Shown here: piece after piece, positions 1 through 9,772 of the stretch | Layout: each line of letters opens with the position of its first letter | Position numbering within the stretch: position 1 is the first letter of the stretch | NCBI GenBank assembly: GCA_958295665.1 | Contig: OY282558.1 | Location: 188,984,633-189,048,632, forward strand | Direction: 5' to 3' | Length of the DNA stretch: 64,000 bases | Origin: Tipula vernalis | Lineage: Eukaryota > Arthropoda > Insecta > Diptera > Tipulidae | Made by a program: the position numbers and the translations under genes | Notes under the pieces: generated by a model | Databases searched by the model: none | What the model saw: only the letters and a program-made list of their open reading frames with translations | Told to the model about the DNA's origin: nothing

Positions 1-3000
1 GTAGACGCAAGCATCACCTGACATTACATCCTGAATCTACAAATGATGGCAGCACAGAAGTGAAGACAGAAGATAACACAATAACAGAAGCAACTACCTA
101 CAATACTTTATTGAATCCTGAGTCTTCACAATGCAAACTATCGCAAGCGATTCTTCCTACTGCCCGTGTCTTAATCAAAGACAAATTTGGAAAATTTCAA
201 AGCTGTCGCATTCTATTAGATTCAGGGTCGCAATCTTCTTTTGTGTCAGAGAATTGCGTGCAAAGGTTACGGTTACAACGCCAGAAAGCAAATGTGAGCA
301 TAAGTGGTATAACATCTCGATCGGTAACTTCAAAGGGGAAAGTGGTACTAACATTACAATCAATCCATGATTCCGGAATCCAAATGCAAGTGAGTAGTTT
401 AATTCTCAACAATCTACCATCCAAACTACCCTCGCAGAATATTCAGTCCGATGATAAACGGTGGCTCCAGAATATACAATTGGCTGATCCTGATTATGAC
501 AAGCCAGCTCCGATAGATGTCTTAATAGGAGCAGACAAATTCTTTACAATACTGGAGGGTGCACAAAAACATTTCAAATCAACAGTCCTACATAAAACCA
601 TATTCGGTTGGATTGTGTCCGGACAACATTCTACAAAACAAGGTGATAATTCGGCCACGTTCATGGCGCTCAATCTAAATTTAAACATGGATATGGACGT
701 GGATAGTACTTTACGTAGATTTTGGGAGTTAGAAGAGTTGCCTCAGATAAAAAACCTTTCGCCAGAAGAAGAAAAATGTGAAAAATTCTTTTTGGAAACT
801 CATGAAAGACAACAAGATGGGAGATACGTAGTAAAACTTCCTTTCAACCGTTCGTCACTTGAATTAGGAAACTCTTTGATCGTTGCAACTCAACGCTATC
901 TTGCCCTTGAGCGTAAACTAACTAACAACCCCACATTAAAAGAACTCTACATTCAGCAAATGAGAGAATATTTGGAGCTGGGGCACATGACGGAAATTCT
1001 ACAAACAGGAGAAAAATCTAATAACAAAAATGTGTTCTACTTACCTCATCATCCAGTGATAAAAGAAGACAGCCTAACCACCAAAATGAGAATTGTTTTT
1101 GATGGTTCAAGCAAAACCAGCACGGGAACTTCTTTAAACGACATATTGATGATAGGACCGACTATTCAACCTACGCTTTGGGCTACATTATTACGTTTCC
1201 GAAGCAACAAAATCGCACTAACTGCCGACATAGAAAAAATGTATCGGCAGGTTGTCGTAGCAGCAGATGATTGTGATTATCAACGGATCCTGTGGCGAGA
1301 GAGCCCTGATCGGCAAATTCGACATTATAAATTAACCAGAGTGACATTTGGACTGGCTTGTTCTGCATATCTAGCTATACGAGTATTACAACAACTAGCT
1401 TCTGATATTGCAGATAACACAATGATCCAACAAAGTATAATAAAAGATTTTTATGTTGATGACCTTTTAACTGGCTCGCGAGATAAGCAAAGTGCGATTC
1501 AATTAAAAGAAAAGGTTATTAGTGTATTACAAGCGGGCGGTTTTAGTTTGAGAAAGTGGAAGTCAAACTTTTCTGGTTTATGTGATGATGTAAATGATTA
1601 CTCTACAACTGATTTATGTAGCGATGGTACCTCATCAGTGAAAATTCTGGGGCTGCATTGGCATCCGGCCGACGATTTTCTAACTTCCAAAGTCAGTTTA
1701 GAACGCGATGGTCCTGTTACGAAGCGCAAAATTATCTCTGAATCATCACGAGTTTTTGATCCATTAGGTTTTTTATCTCCATCAATAATTTTGCTAAAAA
1801 TACTATTTCAAAAACTTTGGTTTTTAAAAATTGATTGGGATGACAAATTACCAAAGTATTTTAAAGATGAGTATCAACGAATCAGAAATGAATTCACCTA
1901 TTTTGAAATTATAAAATTGCCGCGGTTTACCAATCATTACCAGAACATCTCGTTTCACGGCTTTGCAGACGCAAGTGAAGTGGCGTACAGCGCAGTAGTT
2001 TACAGCAGAGTAACGAACGAAAACGGAGAAACAACCATAAATTTGCTGACCTCCAAAACTAAAGTGGCTCCGGTTAAAAAAGTATCTCTACCAAGGCTGG
2101 AGCTGTGTGCTGCTCATTTATTATCAAAATTAATGTTTACCGTCAAAGAAACAATCGAGCCTACCGCAAAATGTTATGCTTGGACAGATTCATCCATCGT
2201 TTTAGCATGGTTGTCTACTTATCCTGCGAAATGGAAGACCTTCGTGGCCAATAGAACAAGTCAGATATTGGACAAATTTCCTAGGCAGCATTGGGGACAT
2301 GTGAAATCTTCCGATAATCCCGCAGATCATGGTTCTAGAGGAGTATACCCAAAACAACTTGCGAATCTGAACCAATGGTGGTACGGTCCCGAATGGCTAA
2401 GAAAATCAGAATCTTTTTGGCCTAACATTCAAATTAACGAAGAATTCAGCCAAAAGGAGATCGATGCAGAAGCAAACAAAAAGAAGTCAACAACATATGC
2501 GTTTCAAGCTGTTAATGAAGTAACTTGGCTAGATGAAATATTCGACAGAATATCAAAACTCAAAAAGATATTCCGAATCATCGGTTACGTAAATCGCTTT
2601 ATCACAAATTTGAGGACAAAAGCTTCAACCAGAAATAGCGGCGAATTAAAGGCAAGCGAGATTGAACAGGCTAAAATAATTTGTATCAAATGGGTTCAAC
2701 GGAGACATTTCCATGATGATATTAAAAATCTACGACGAGATCAAAAGGTGAATAAAGAATCCACGCTGCTATCTTTAGCACCTTTCTTAGACGGCACCGA
2801 AATTATTAGAGTTGGTGGTCGTCTTTTCAACGCCGACTGTGAATATAATAGCAAACATCCAATCATTTTGCCGTCTAATCACGTATTCACCGAGAAACTG
2901 ATATGGGAAATACATCAAAAAAATTTACACGCTGGTCCTACTCTTACCAATAATCTTTTAAGAGAAAATTATTGGATAATCAAAGGACGAACCAAAATAA

Positions 3001-4016
3001 GGCTGATTTTGAAAAAATGCGTAATATGTGCTAAATATTCACATAAAACCAGCACTCAATTGATGGGTAATTTGCCAGCAGAACGAGTAACACCGACGAA
3101 ACCATTCACCAACTGCGGCATCGACTTTGCTGGACCACTTTATTTTGCATCAAAAAAGGGACGAGGTGGAACAAACCCAGTAAAGGGGTACCTTTGCATA
3201 TTTGTGTGTCTATCTGTAAAAGCCGTACATATTGAGGCAGTAAGCGATATGACAACCGAAGCTTTCTTAGCTGCTTTAAAACGCTTTGCGGCAAGAAGAG
3301 GTATTCCAAAAAAGATCTACACAGATAACGGGTCCAATTTCATCGGAGCAAAGAGAATTTTAAATGAAGCTTATAAATTAATATCAAACATTAATAATAA
3401 TTATATAGTTTCAGAATATTTGAGCGATAATGGTATAGATTGGCATTTTATTCCTCCTGCATCTCCTCATTTCGGAGGACTATGGGAATCTGCGGTAAAA
3501 TCTGTGAAGACACATTTATTAAAATCAACAAGTAACGTGAACCTAACCTTTGAGGAGATGACCACCCTTTTGTGCCAAATCGAGAATATTTTAAACTCAC
3601 GACCTCTTACCGCTACTTCAAGTGATGACAATTATGAAGTCCTGACGCCTTCCCATTTTATGCTTGGATCATCAACGGGATCCGTTCCAGAAGAGGAAAT
3701 TAAAACTGCAGATTCATATTTAACCAGATGGCAAAAAATTCAGCAAAGGGTTCAAATATTTTGGCAAAAGTATTATCGAGACTACTTAAATAATCTGCAA
3801 CAGAGGCGCAAATGGCAACACACAACCGAAGATATTAAAATTGGCGATATAATTATAATCAAGGAAGAGAACACTCCAGTAAGCAAGTGGCCGCTTGGAC
3901 GGGTCATACAGACGCATCCAGGAAATGATGGTTTAGTGAGAGTAGTGACCATCAAAACATCAAGTTCAACCTTGCAACGCCCCGTAGTAAAAGTATGTAA
4001 GCTTCCAGTTTGTTAA
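1..4016 (+). CDS. BEL/Pao retrotransposon polyprotein, 5' end cut by window edge
   Basis: Long open frame that is already open at the window edge (frame of base 3), so the Gag part lies outside. The first residues (KHHLTLH) match the end of a BEL Gag zinc-knuckle region. Counting the GTG at base 60 as residue 1, the order is: aspartic protease with LLDSGSQ (Asp54), reverse transcriptase with YVDD near residue 465, RNase H (FADAS, then WTDSS), integrase zinc domain (H-H, then CVICAKYS), and integrase core Asp1022, Asp1089 (DNGSNF) and Glu1143 (GGLWES), a D-D-53-E spacing. The C-terminus ends KVCKLPVC, usual for BEL. No stop or frameshift is seen across more than 1,300 codons, so the visible part could still code. 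It would copy and integrate the element's own RNA. Domain assignment is by family knowledge; activity is not shown. Confidence 0.95.
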   Translation, partial: RRKHHLTLHPESTNDGSTEVKTEDNTITEATTYNTLLNPESSQCKLSQAILPTARVLIKDKFGKFQSCRILLDSGSQSSFVSENCVQRLRLQRQKANVSISGITSRSVTSKGKVVLTLQSIHDSGIQMQVSSLILNNLPSKLPSQNIQSDDKRWLQNIQLADPDYDKPAPIDVLIGADKFFTILEGAQKHFKSTVLHKTIFGWIVSGQHSTKQGDNSATFMALNLNLNMDMDVDSTLRRFWELEELPQIKNLSPEEEKCEKFFLETHERQQDGRYVVKLPFNRSSLELGNSLIVATQRYLALERKLTNNPTLKELYIQQMREYLELGHMTEILQTGEKSNNKNVFYLPHHPVIKEDSLTTKMRIVFDGSSKTSTGTSLNDILMIGPTIQPTLWATLLRFRSNKIALTADIEKMYRQVVVAADDCDYQRILWRESPDRQIRHYKLTRVTFGLACSAYLAIRVLQQLASDIADNTMIQQSIIKDFYVDDLLTGSRDKQSAIQLKEKVISVLQAGGFSLRKWKSNFSGLCDDVNDYSTTDLCSDGTSSVKILGLHWHPADDFLTSKVSLERDGPVTKRKIISESSRVFDPLGFLSPSIILLKILFQKLWFLKIDWDDKLPKYFKDEYQRIRNEFTYFEIIKLPRFTNHYQNISFHGFADASEVAYSAVVYSRVTNENGETTINLLTSKTKVAPVKKVSLPRLELCAAHLLSKLMFTVKETIEPTAKCYAWTDSSIVLAWLSTYPAKWKTFVANRTSQILDKFPRQHWGHVKSSDNPADHGSRGVYPKQLANLNQWWYGPEWLRKSESFWPNIQINEEFSQKEIDAEANKKKSTTYAFQAVNEVTWLDEIFDRISKLKKIFRIIGYVNRFITNLRTKASTRNSGELKASEIEQAKIICIKWVQRRHFHDDIKNLRRDQKVNKESTLLSLAPFLDGTEIIRVGGRLFNADCEYNSKHPIILPSNHVFTEKLIWEIHQKNLHAGPTLTNNLLRENYWIIKGRTKIRLILKKCVICAKYSHKTSTQLMGNLPAERVTPTKPFTNCGIDFAGPLYFASKKGRGGTNPVKGYLCIFVCLSVKAVHIEAVSDMTTEAFLAALKRFAARRGIPKKIYTDNGSNFIGAKRILNEAYKLISNINNNYIVSEYLSDNGIDWHFIPPASPHFGGLWESAVKSVKTHLLKSTSNVNLTFEEMTTLLCQIENILNSRPLTATSSDDNYEVLTPSHFMLGSSTGSVPEEEIKTADSYLTRWQKIQQRVQIFWQKYYRDYLNNLQQRRKWQHTTEDIKIGDIIIIKEENTPVSKWPLGRVIQTHPGNDGLVRVVTIKTSSSTLQRPVVKVCKLPVC

Positions 4017-4028
4017 CGAAGAGATCGT

Positions 4029-4044
4029 TAACGGAGGGGGAGAA
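4029..4044 (+). other. Polypurine tract of BEL-1
   Basis: A purine-rich run (ACGGAGGGGGAGAA) lies between the pol stop codon and the first base of the LTR. This is where plus-strand DNA synthesis is primed in LTR retrotransposons. Placement directly against TGTT at 4045 supports the LTR boundary. Confidence 0.75.
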
Positions 4045-4920
4045 TGTTAAAGATGGCTATGCTTCAGATGTAACCTGAAAGGGATAAAACTTTAGTATAT
4101 ATGCGCAAACAATTTGTTTTGATACACTGTATAAATATCCTATAAGAACAACAGCTGATGGGTCATCAAACTCTTCAAAAAAACAAATGTGTACAGTTCC
4201 TTTTTGTATGATCGCCGCTCAATTAAAACAATCAACCTACAGTTAAACACATAACAATTTACATTATATATTAATATTTAATTTACATTATTATTTACTT
4301 TTTATTAATTGAATTATGTATTCACGCCTTATTTGAAATCCATACAAATTTCTTATTATTGTTTATAATTTTGATTGTTGACATTTTTATTGTATAAAAT
4401 TGGTAGTCATATTTTGTATTCGCTTATGGCAATATTTGTGGCAAATTAATTAATTTAAATTTAAGTTGCTAGATGTCACTTAAAATAGAAAAGAGAATTT
4501 TGAAGCTATAAAAAGAGAAATGTAGATTGTATAAAGACATTCGAGATTTTGTTACGGTGAAATACAAAAGCTTATAAACAAAAAAATAAACAGTGATAAA
4601 AAACAAACAGTGATTTTTCTTTTGACCATACGCCTTTCTTTTTGAATTCGAGAATTTACATCAACATAATTTTGGACTTTGCTTGCATTTGGAAAAGGAT
4701 AAACCGCCACGATAATTTTGGACCTTATACGCTCGATTGGGAAAAGAGACACCAGCCCTCATTTTTATTGGAACAAACAGCTAGAAAATTCGGACACGAG
4801 ACAACAACGGATTACAAGTTTTAAATCATTTTATTGGATTTTTATAAAGAGATTTGGACGGCGATTTGTGTTGGTTTTTTTTTATAAAACGGTGAGCAAG
4901 TACCAACATCTACACCAACA
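4045..4920 (+). repeat. 3' LTR of BEL-1
   Basis: The repeat begins TGTTAAAG right after the polypurine tract and probably ends CCAACA at 4920, giving a TGTT...AACA inverted terminus and a length of 876 bp. The 5' LTR is outside the window, so the 3' boundary rests only on the terminal motif and on the start of ECHS1-like sequence shortly after. There is no second copy here to compare. Confidence 0.65.
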
Positions 4921-4951
4921 TTTCTTAAAATTCAATTTGGCATTTTACACG

Positions 4952-5609
4952 TCGGGCTACCTGATTCCAGTCATTTAGGCAATTACCTCGAATACAAGTC
5001 GAGTGTATATTCCTGTACATTTCCTTAATATTAGCACCAGCAGCAAATGCCTTTTCACTTCCTGTTATTACAATGGTTTGAATTGAGTCGTCACGTTCAT
5101 AGCCATCAAGCGCTTCGGATGCTTCTACCATCAGACCATTACACAGCGCATTCAAAGCTTTTCGCCGGTTTAATGTAATTAAAGAAACATTATTACTTGC
5201 TCCAACTACCTCAGATTTAATAAATTCGAAAGACTTTGAAACTTAGGAAAAATAGTTTTGTCAAGTTTATGACGAGATAAAATTTAGAAATGCAAAACGT
5301 TTGCCGTAATGTCTTAGTATTGTGGTTGGTGAGATCCAGTTCACAACACATAATCAATAATATCTTATAATATTAATACCACATGTGTTACATAATCACA
5401 AAATTCAATTAACGTAAATAAATTGGGAGTAGTATTGGTATAAGACGCAATGATAAGTGCAGCTAACGACATTTTATAACTTTTGCACATTCCAATCAAA
5501 ATCAAAATTCGAACTTACTTGCAGCTGAACAGAATCTTATTGGATTACAACTGAATGTTTTAATTAAAGCGCTTTATCGGACGCCTATTAATTTTGCAAC
5601 GTTGGACAT
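4952..5609 (-). pseudogene. ECHS1: Enoyl-CoA hydratase, mitochondrial (ECHS1-like), broken partial copy
   Basis: ECHS1 hydrates 2-enoyl-CoA in mitochondrial beta-oxidation. Two exons are visible on the minus strand. Exon 1 (5609-5519) starts ATG and reads MSNVAKLIGVR, then meets an in-frame TAA (5576-5574), then continues in the same frame to RFCSAA and a GTAAGT donor at 5518. A 277-bp intron ends with a pyrimidine run and AG at 5242. Exon 2 (5241-4952) reads in frame through SEVVGA, LITLNRRKALNALCNG, TGSEKAFAAGANIKEM and LNDWNQVAR. Family members usually have NRPKALN and AGADIKEM, so Pro to Arg and Asp to Asn changes sit in conserved places. Homology stops after VAR, before the exons with the catalytic glutamates; a weak donor may lie there. 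The intron shows it is a DNA-level duplicate, not a processed copy. BEL-1 lies immediately beyond, possibly inserted in the next intron. A functional gene with a sequencing error at the TAA is the alternative. Confidence 0.85.
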
Positions 5610-6477
5610 TGGGTTTTTTTTTTGTGATAAATCCGAAAGAATTCGACATAAAGCATTTATGTACATATTCTAGATCTGTGAAAATTTGTGTTCGCGGAAA
5701 TGCTTTATTATAATAGTAGTTTGAGCTAATCTATTGTTTTAAGTTGCGACAGTGACCAGTGTGGCGGAAATCATTTGAATAGGCAGTTGATTCTAATCTA
5801 ATATTTATTATATTTATTAAGTTAGGTCGTCTCTGAGCTGCTGTTTATAAGTCTTGAGTGAAGTTTGAAGTAATAATGATTACAATGTTAAGAAGTGTAC
5901 AGATCCAGCAAACTAACAAATGTTTTTTTTTTTTTCAGAATACAGGTGTCATCCTAATAAACTAAAAAACTAGATTTAGACAGTTAATAGTTATATTTAG
6001 ATAGTTTTCAAGCATAACAAGAAATTTACAGGAACAAGTTGAAATGTGAAGTAATCAAGAGAAACAGATTACTAATATTAACATTGTAATTATTTGTAGC
6101 ACTTAAAGATTAATTCATAATATGTTTATGGAAATTAAATTAAACTTAAATATAAATTCAATTAATTAAAAGTATGTATGATAAGTTATTTAAAAATTAA
6201 TGCAGATTTGAATTTTAGGAATTATTTCAATAAAAACCTGAATCAACTTTACGGGAAACAACCTTTCGCCGTCAATAACGTCATCGACCAAACCTTTTCT
6301 TAGTATTTATTGTTTTGGGCCATTTGTCGTACAATGCCCAATTACCCGAAAAAAACACCATTTTAAGGGATATTCTTCAATTTTAATTTTTGGCGATTGG
6401 AGTTTCGAACGATATATCCTGATTAACAAAAAACATGCTTACAGGCTTTACGTAAATAATATTTATTTAAGTCCAAA
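5610..6477. other. AT-rich stretch, nothing recognised
   Basis: Upstream of the ECHS1 copy. It holds homopolymer runs (for example a T run near 5922-5936) but no open frame or repeat that I recognise. The last ~150 bases may contain decayed endonuclease sequence of the jockey-like element that follows. Confidence 0.5.
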
Positions 6478-7010
6478 ATGCATAATTTTATAAATAACAT
6501 GGGTACTTCGCAAATTAGCAGTGTTCGAAAAAGCGATGTCACTTATCTGGATTTGGATTTCTACACTAATAATAGATCTTTTAAACTAGAATCATGCGAC
6601 GACTTTGCCGGATCTTCGAGTATTTATCATACCTCGGTTTCAATTCAGTTTTTCTACCAAATTTCTTATAGTTTGAGCTTTATAGCACGCCGATCACAGC
6701 TCATTAAATGACTTTTTAGCTGAAGTGGATTGGGCTGATACTCTATCAAACATTGATATCAACAGTACATTAAACACCTTCTATGCTGCTATTAAAAAAT
6801 TTGTTCCTAAAAAAATAATTAAAAAGTCTCGTACCCGGATCGTCCCATGGTTTACTAAAGAACTGGAACAACTGGAAGACCTGCGTAATAAAGTCACAGG
6901 AAGTATAAGCGTACAGTGTTGGCCTATGACTGTATCCAGTTTAAGTATCTAGGCAAACAGTTTTGCTATCTCAACCGTTCCCTGTATAACAATTATACAT
7001 ATAATTGACA
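6478..7010 (+). pseudogene. Jockey/CR1-type non-LTR retrotransposon, endonuclease end and linker
   Basis: Two adjacent frames carry recognisable pieces of a non-LTR ORF2. The first (from 6478) has YLDLDF and SSSIYHTSVSI, like the end of the apurinic endonuclease domain, where IDSYHPSLSI-type motifs are common. The second (from about 6720) reads DWADTLSNIDIN, FYAAIKKFVPKK and PWFTKELEQLEDLRNK, the linker between endonuclease and reverse transcriptase. Frameshifts are needed to join them, and after 6900 another frame continues with KYLGKQFCYLNRSLYNNY. The fragment ends about 100 bp before the BEL-2 LTR. The RT and C-terminal pieces at 9234-9772 and 11087-11483, same strand, may be the rest of this copy. 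Confidence 0.75.
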
Positions 7011-7113
7011 TTGGATATATTGCAGCAATTAAAATATTAAGTTTGTATTGTGTACAAATAAATAAACACCCGAGTTTCTACTTTGTAATTGGTTTATTTT
7101 GAGTTAATTTGTG

Positions 7114-7716
7114 TGTTGACTTGAAATACGTTCGCCACCATCGAGAGTCAAAAACCAACAAGAAAAAAGAACCAAAACGCGACCGACAATTTCACACAAA
7201 ACCAGAAATTATTATTATTTTTTTCTTTTTTTTTGTGATGACGTGACGTTTACATAATTATGTTGGCATTATGTATTTGGTATTAGTAAACTAATTTTAT
7301 CACAGATGGACGTATTCGAATTAGAACATTATAAATGTTTATTTTGCTTTCCGTGCATGAGTTTGACAACTACTGTCAGTTTATATGACAGTTAAACGTT
7401 GGTATGTTTATTTATTTAGTGCAAGTAAATATATATAGTGATCGTTATAGTGAACTAGTTTTGGAGTTAATAGTTTCCAGCAAACTCATCCAGGGAGAAC
7501 GTATTGTTTGATTCTTAAAGCTAAGTATTATTATATTAACATTTATGGGTACAAAAGGTATAATAACTAATTGTCTAATATTATTTCTTTTTAGGTTAAA
7601 CCCAATTGGCCAACAACAAAACAAAAATAAATTGGAAAACAAACTTACAAAAATAAAGTGCATATAAACTAAATGTAGTGTTTTTCTTATTGAAATGTGA
7701 TGGTGAGTCCTTAACA
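7114..7716 (-). repeat. 3' LTR of BEL-2
   Basis: On the minus strand the LTR starts TGTTAAGG at 7716, directly after a purine tract (AAGGTGGGGGGAA, 7717-7729), and probably ends AAGTCAACA at 7114. That gives 603 bp with TGTT...AACA ends. No second LTR of this element is in the window, so the distal end is inferred. Confidence 0.6.
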
Positions 7717-7808
7717 TTCCCCCCACCTTGAACCTCCTGGTTCAATATAATTTTTCTTCTGTTTGACTTAGTTAATTGTGATGTGTTTTTTCTTTGGTAA
7801 ATCGCTCA

Positions 7809-9005
7809 CTATTGATGTCGAATTTTTCTGGAATCGATCGGTTGATCTATTCCGAACAAATTATCAGGTTCAGAGTCAGATACAGGTAAAACACATATCT
7901 TGTGAATTGGACGTTGTAGCATGCCACCAGCTGTTTTGAGTGTGACAACCCGAATATACCCGTCTGGTCCAGGATGCACTTCCATTACTCTCCCCAATGG
8001 CCACCTACAGGATGGAACGTGTTTCTCGTGAATTATGACAATCTCGTTGACTCGAACTGGTTCTTTAACATTGCGCCATTTGTTTCCTGTTTGAAGAGTG
8101 CTTAAATACTCTAGGTGCCACCGGTTCCAAAAATGTTGAGTCATTTTTTGAATCATTTGCCATTGGGTTAAATGCGATAATTTGTGTTCGGATAAATCCT
8201 TTTCGGGCATCTTTACCCCGCTATGACCAATCAGGAAGTGCGATGGTATGAGCATTTCTATATTTGGATCAGTTGTAGTACACAGTGGTCTACTATTTAA
8301 TATTCCCTCCACTTCTGTCAGCAATGTTACCATTTCCTCCATTGTGAGGATGCTGTTTCCCAGTACCCTCTTTAGGTGAAACTTCGTTGCCTTTACTGCG
8401 GACTCCCATATTCCACCAAAGTGCGGAGCTTGAGGTGGGATAAAGTGCCACTTAATAAAGGCCGTAGTTGAAAACCTGAGGACATCTTCCGAATTAGCAG
8501 CTAGTTTATGAAAATGTTGTTTCAGCTTTGCTTCAGCTCCAATAAAGTTTCGACCGTTATCGCTGAACATATTCTGTGGCACACCGCGACGTGCCACAAA
8601 GCGTTTAAGAGCCGCGACAAAACACTCGCTGGTTAGGTCAGTAGCAAACTCGGTATGCACCGCCTTTGTTGTTAAGCAAACGAATATACACATATAGCCG
8701 TGGTATGTTCGTTGTCATCGTCCCTTTATGATATGAAAATCTAGTGGGCCAGCATAGTCCACGCCACAGTTTACAAATGGCCTAGCTGCAATAACTCGTG
8801 CACTAGGTAAGTTTGCCATTATTTGGCTACGTAGAGATGCCTTGTTTCGTTGACAGATTACACAGTTACGAACAAGCCCTTTTGCCTTGCTTTTAATTGA
8901 TGGTATCCAAAAGTTTGTCTCAGTATACTTACGAGTAGTGATGGACCAGCATGTTTGTAGCGCAGATGAATGTCAAATAAAATCGGTTTGACAATCGTGG
9001 AAGTG
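7809..9005 (-). pseudogene. BEL/Pao integrase, 5'-truncated (BEL-2)
   Basis: The long open part (8693-7809, 294 codons) covers the integrase core and C-terminus: SDNGRNFIGA (second Asp), GGIWESAVK (Glu) and the ending IHKICVLPVS. The same frame continues upstream past a TGA at 8717-8715 through VDYAGPL (first Asp), QIMANLPSARV and the zinc-binding CVICQRN. One frameshift near 8935 then leads to HLRYKHAGPS. Nothing upstream of the integrase zinc domain is present, so Gag, protease, RT and RNase H are missing. The element is therefore a 3' fragment with one LTR and cannot move itself. It lies between jockey-like pieces on the opposite strand and probably interrupted them. Confidence 0.9.
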
Positions 9006-9203
9006 GAATGAATGATTATTGGCCTGCTGAGGCCGTGGCAAAAATAGTTTTAATTTTTCCTCTTTTCCCTTCTCATTTTATTTTTTATGCGGTTATTAAA
9101 GCTAAGAATATGTCTGGAAAACCCCACGCCGCACCGTGAGCTCTAGCCAGCTACAATACCGCACCAGACCTCTATTCTCATGTCTGTTAACGAAGCCCTA
9201 GGC

Positions 9204-9218
9204 GGGGGGGGGGGGGGG
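9204..9218 (+). repeat. Run of 15 G
   Basis: An uninterrupted G run lies between AACGAAG (left) and TTCGTTAC (right), which are imperfect inverted copies. Such runs slip easily in replication and sequencing, so its length may be unreliable. Confidence 0.9.
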
Positions 9219-9233
9219 TTCGTTACAGAATCA

Positions 9234-9772
9234 CAAAATGTATGTCAAGATTGACGATACGATCTCAGAATGTTTTATTGCAACATCTGGGCTGCCTCAA
9301 GGTAGTCCACTTGGGTCTATTATTATTTTTGTTGTTCATTAACAATGTTGTGGATTGTTTCAAATTCGCAGACTATATTTTGTTTGCTGACGACATGAAA
9401 ATATATGCAAGCATCTCATGTAACCTGGATCGTGATCAATTTCAGCGGGACCTAAACACACTTTCCAGTTGGTGTGTTGCTAACCTTATGTTTCTGAATG
9501 TTGATAAGTGTCACGTAATCACCTATTCCAGGTCTAAGTCTCCAGTAGTTTTTGACTACTTTCTACAAGACTCGGATTTAACGTTTAATTCTCACGACGA
9601 TGCGGTTGTTAACAAACCCTTTTCGATGTTGTGATTTATTAAACAAAATTCGAAGGATTTTCACGCCAAATTACTTCCAAGTGTACACTTCATTTGTTCA
9701 TTCACAGTTTAAGTACGCGACTGTCATATGGCCCCCGTTCTACGAGTCTCATTGAAACACATTTGAAAGTGT
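9234..9772 (+). pseudogene. Jockey-type reverse transcriptase fragment
   Basis: The frame first reads VKIDDTISECFIATSGLPQGSPLG (RT motif before the palm), then shifts to the frame of FLLFINNVV and LFADDMKIYA, the catalytic FADD. A further stretch reads YTSFVHSQFKYATVIWPPFYESH, the RT thumb region. At least one frameshift and one stop interrupt it. It breaks off at a codon for Val in the sequence ESV, and the same protein resumes 1.3 kb later at 11087, because the unclassified insertion sits between. The fingers part of RT is absent. Confidence 0.85.

Noticed and set aside
4642..4978. Overlapping plus-strand frames of 60-86 codons at the end of BEL-1
   Set aside because: They lie inside the LTR and run into the antisense of the ECHS1 exon; residues are low-complexity and match no family.
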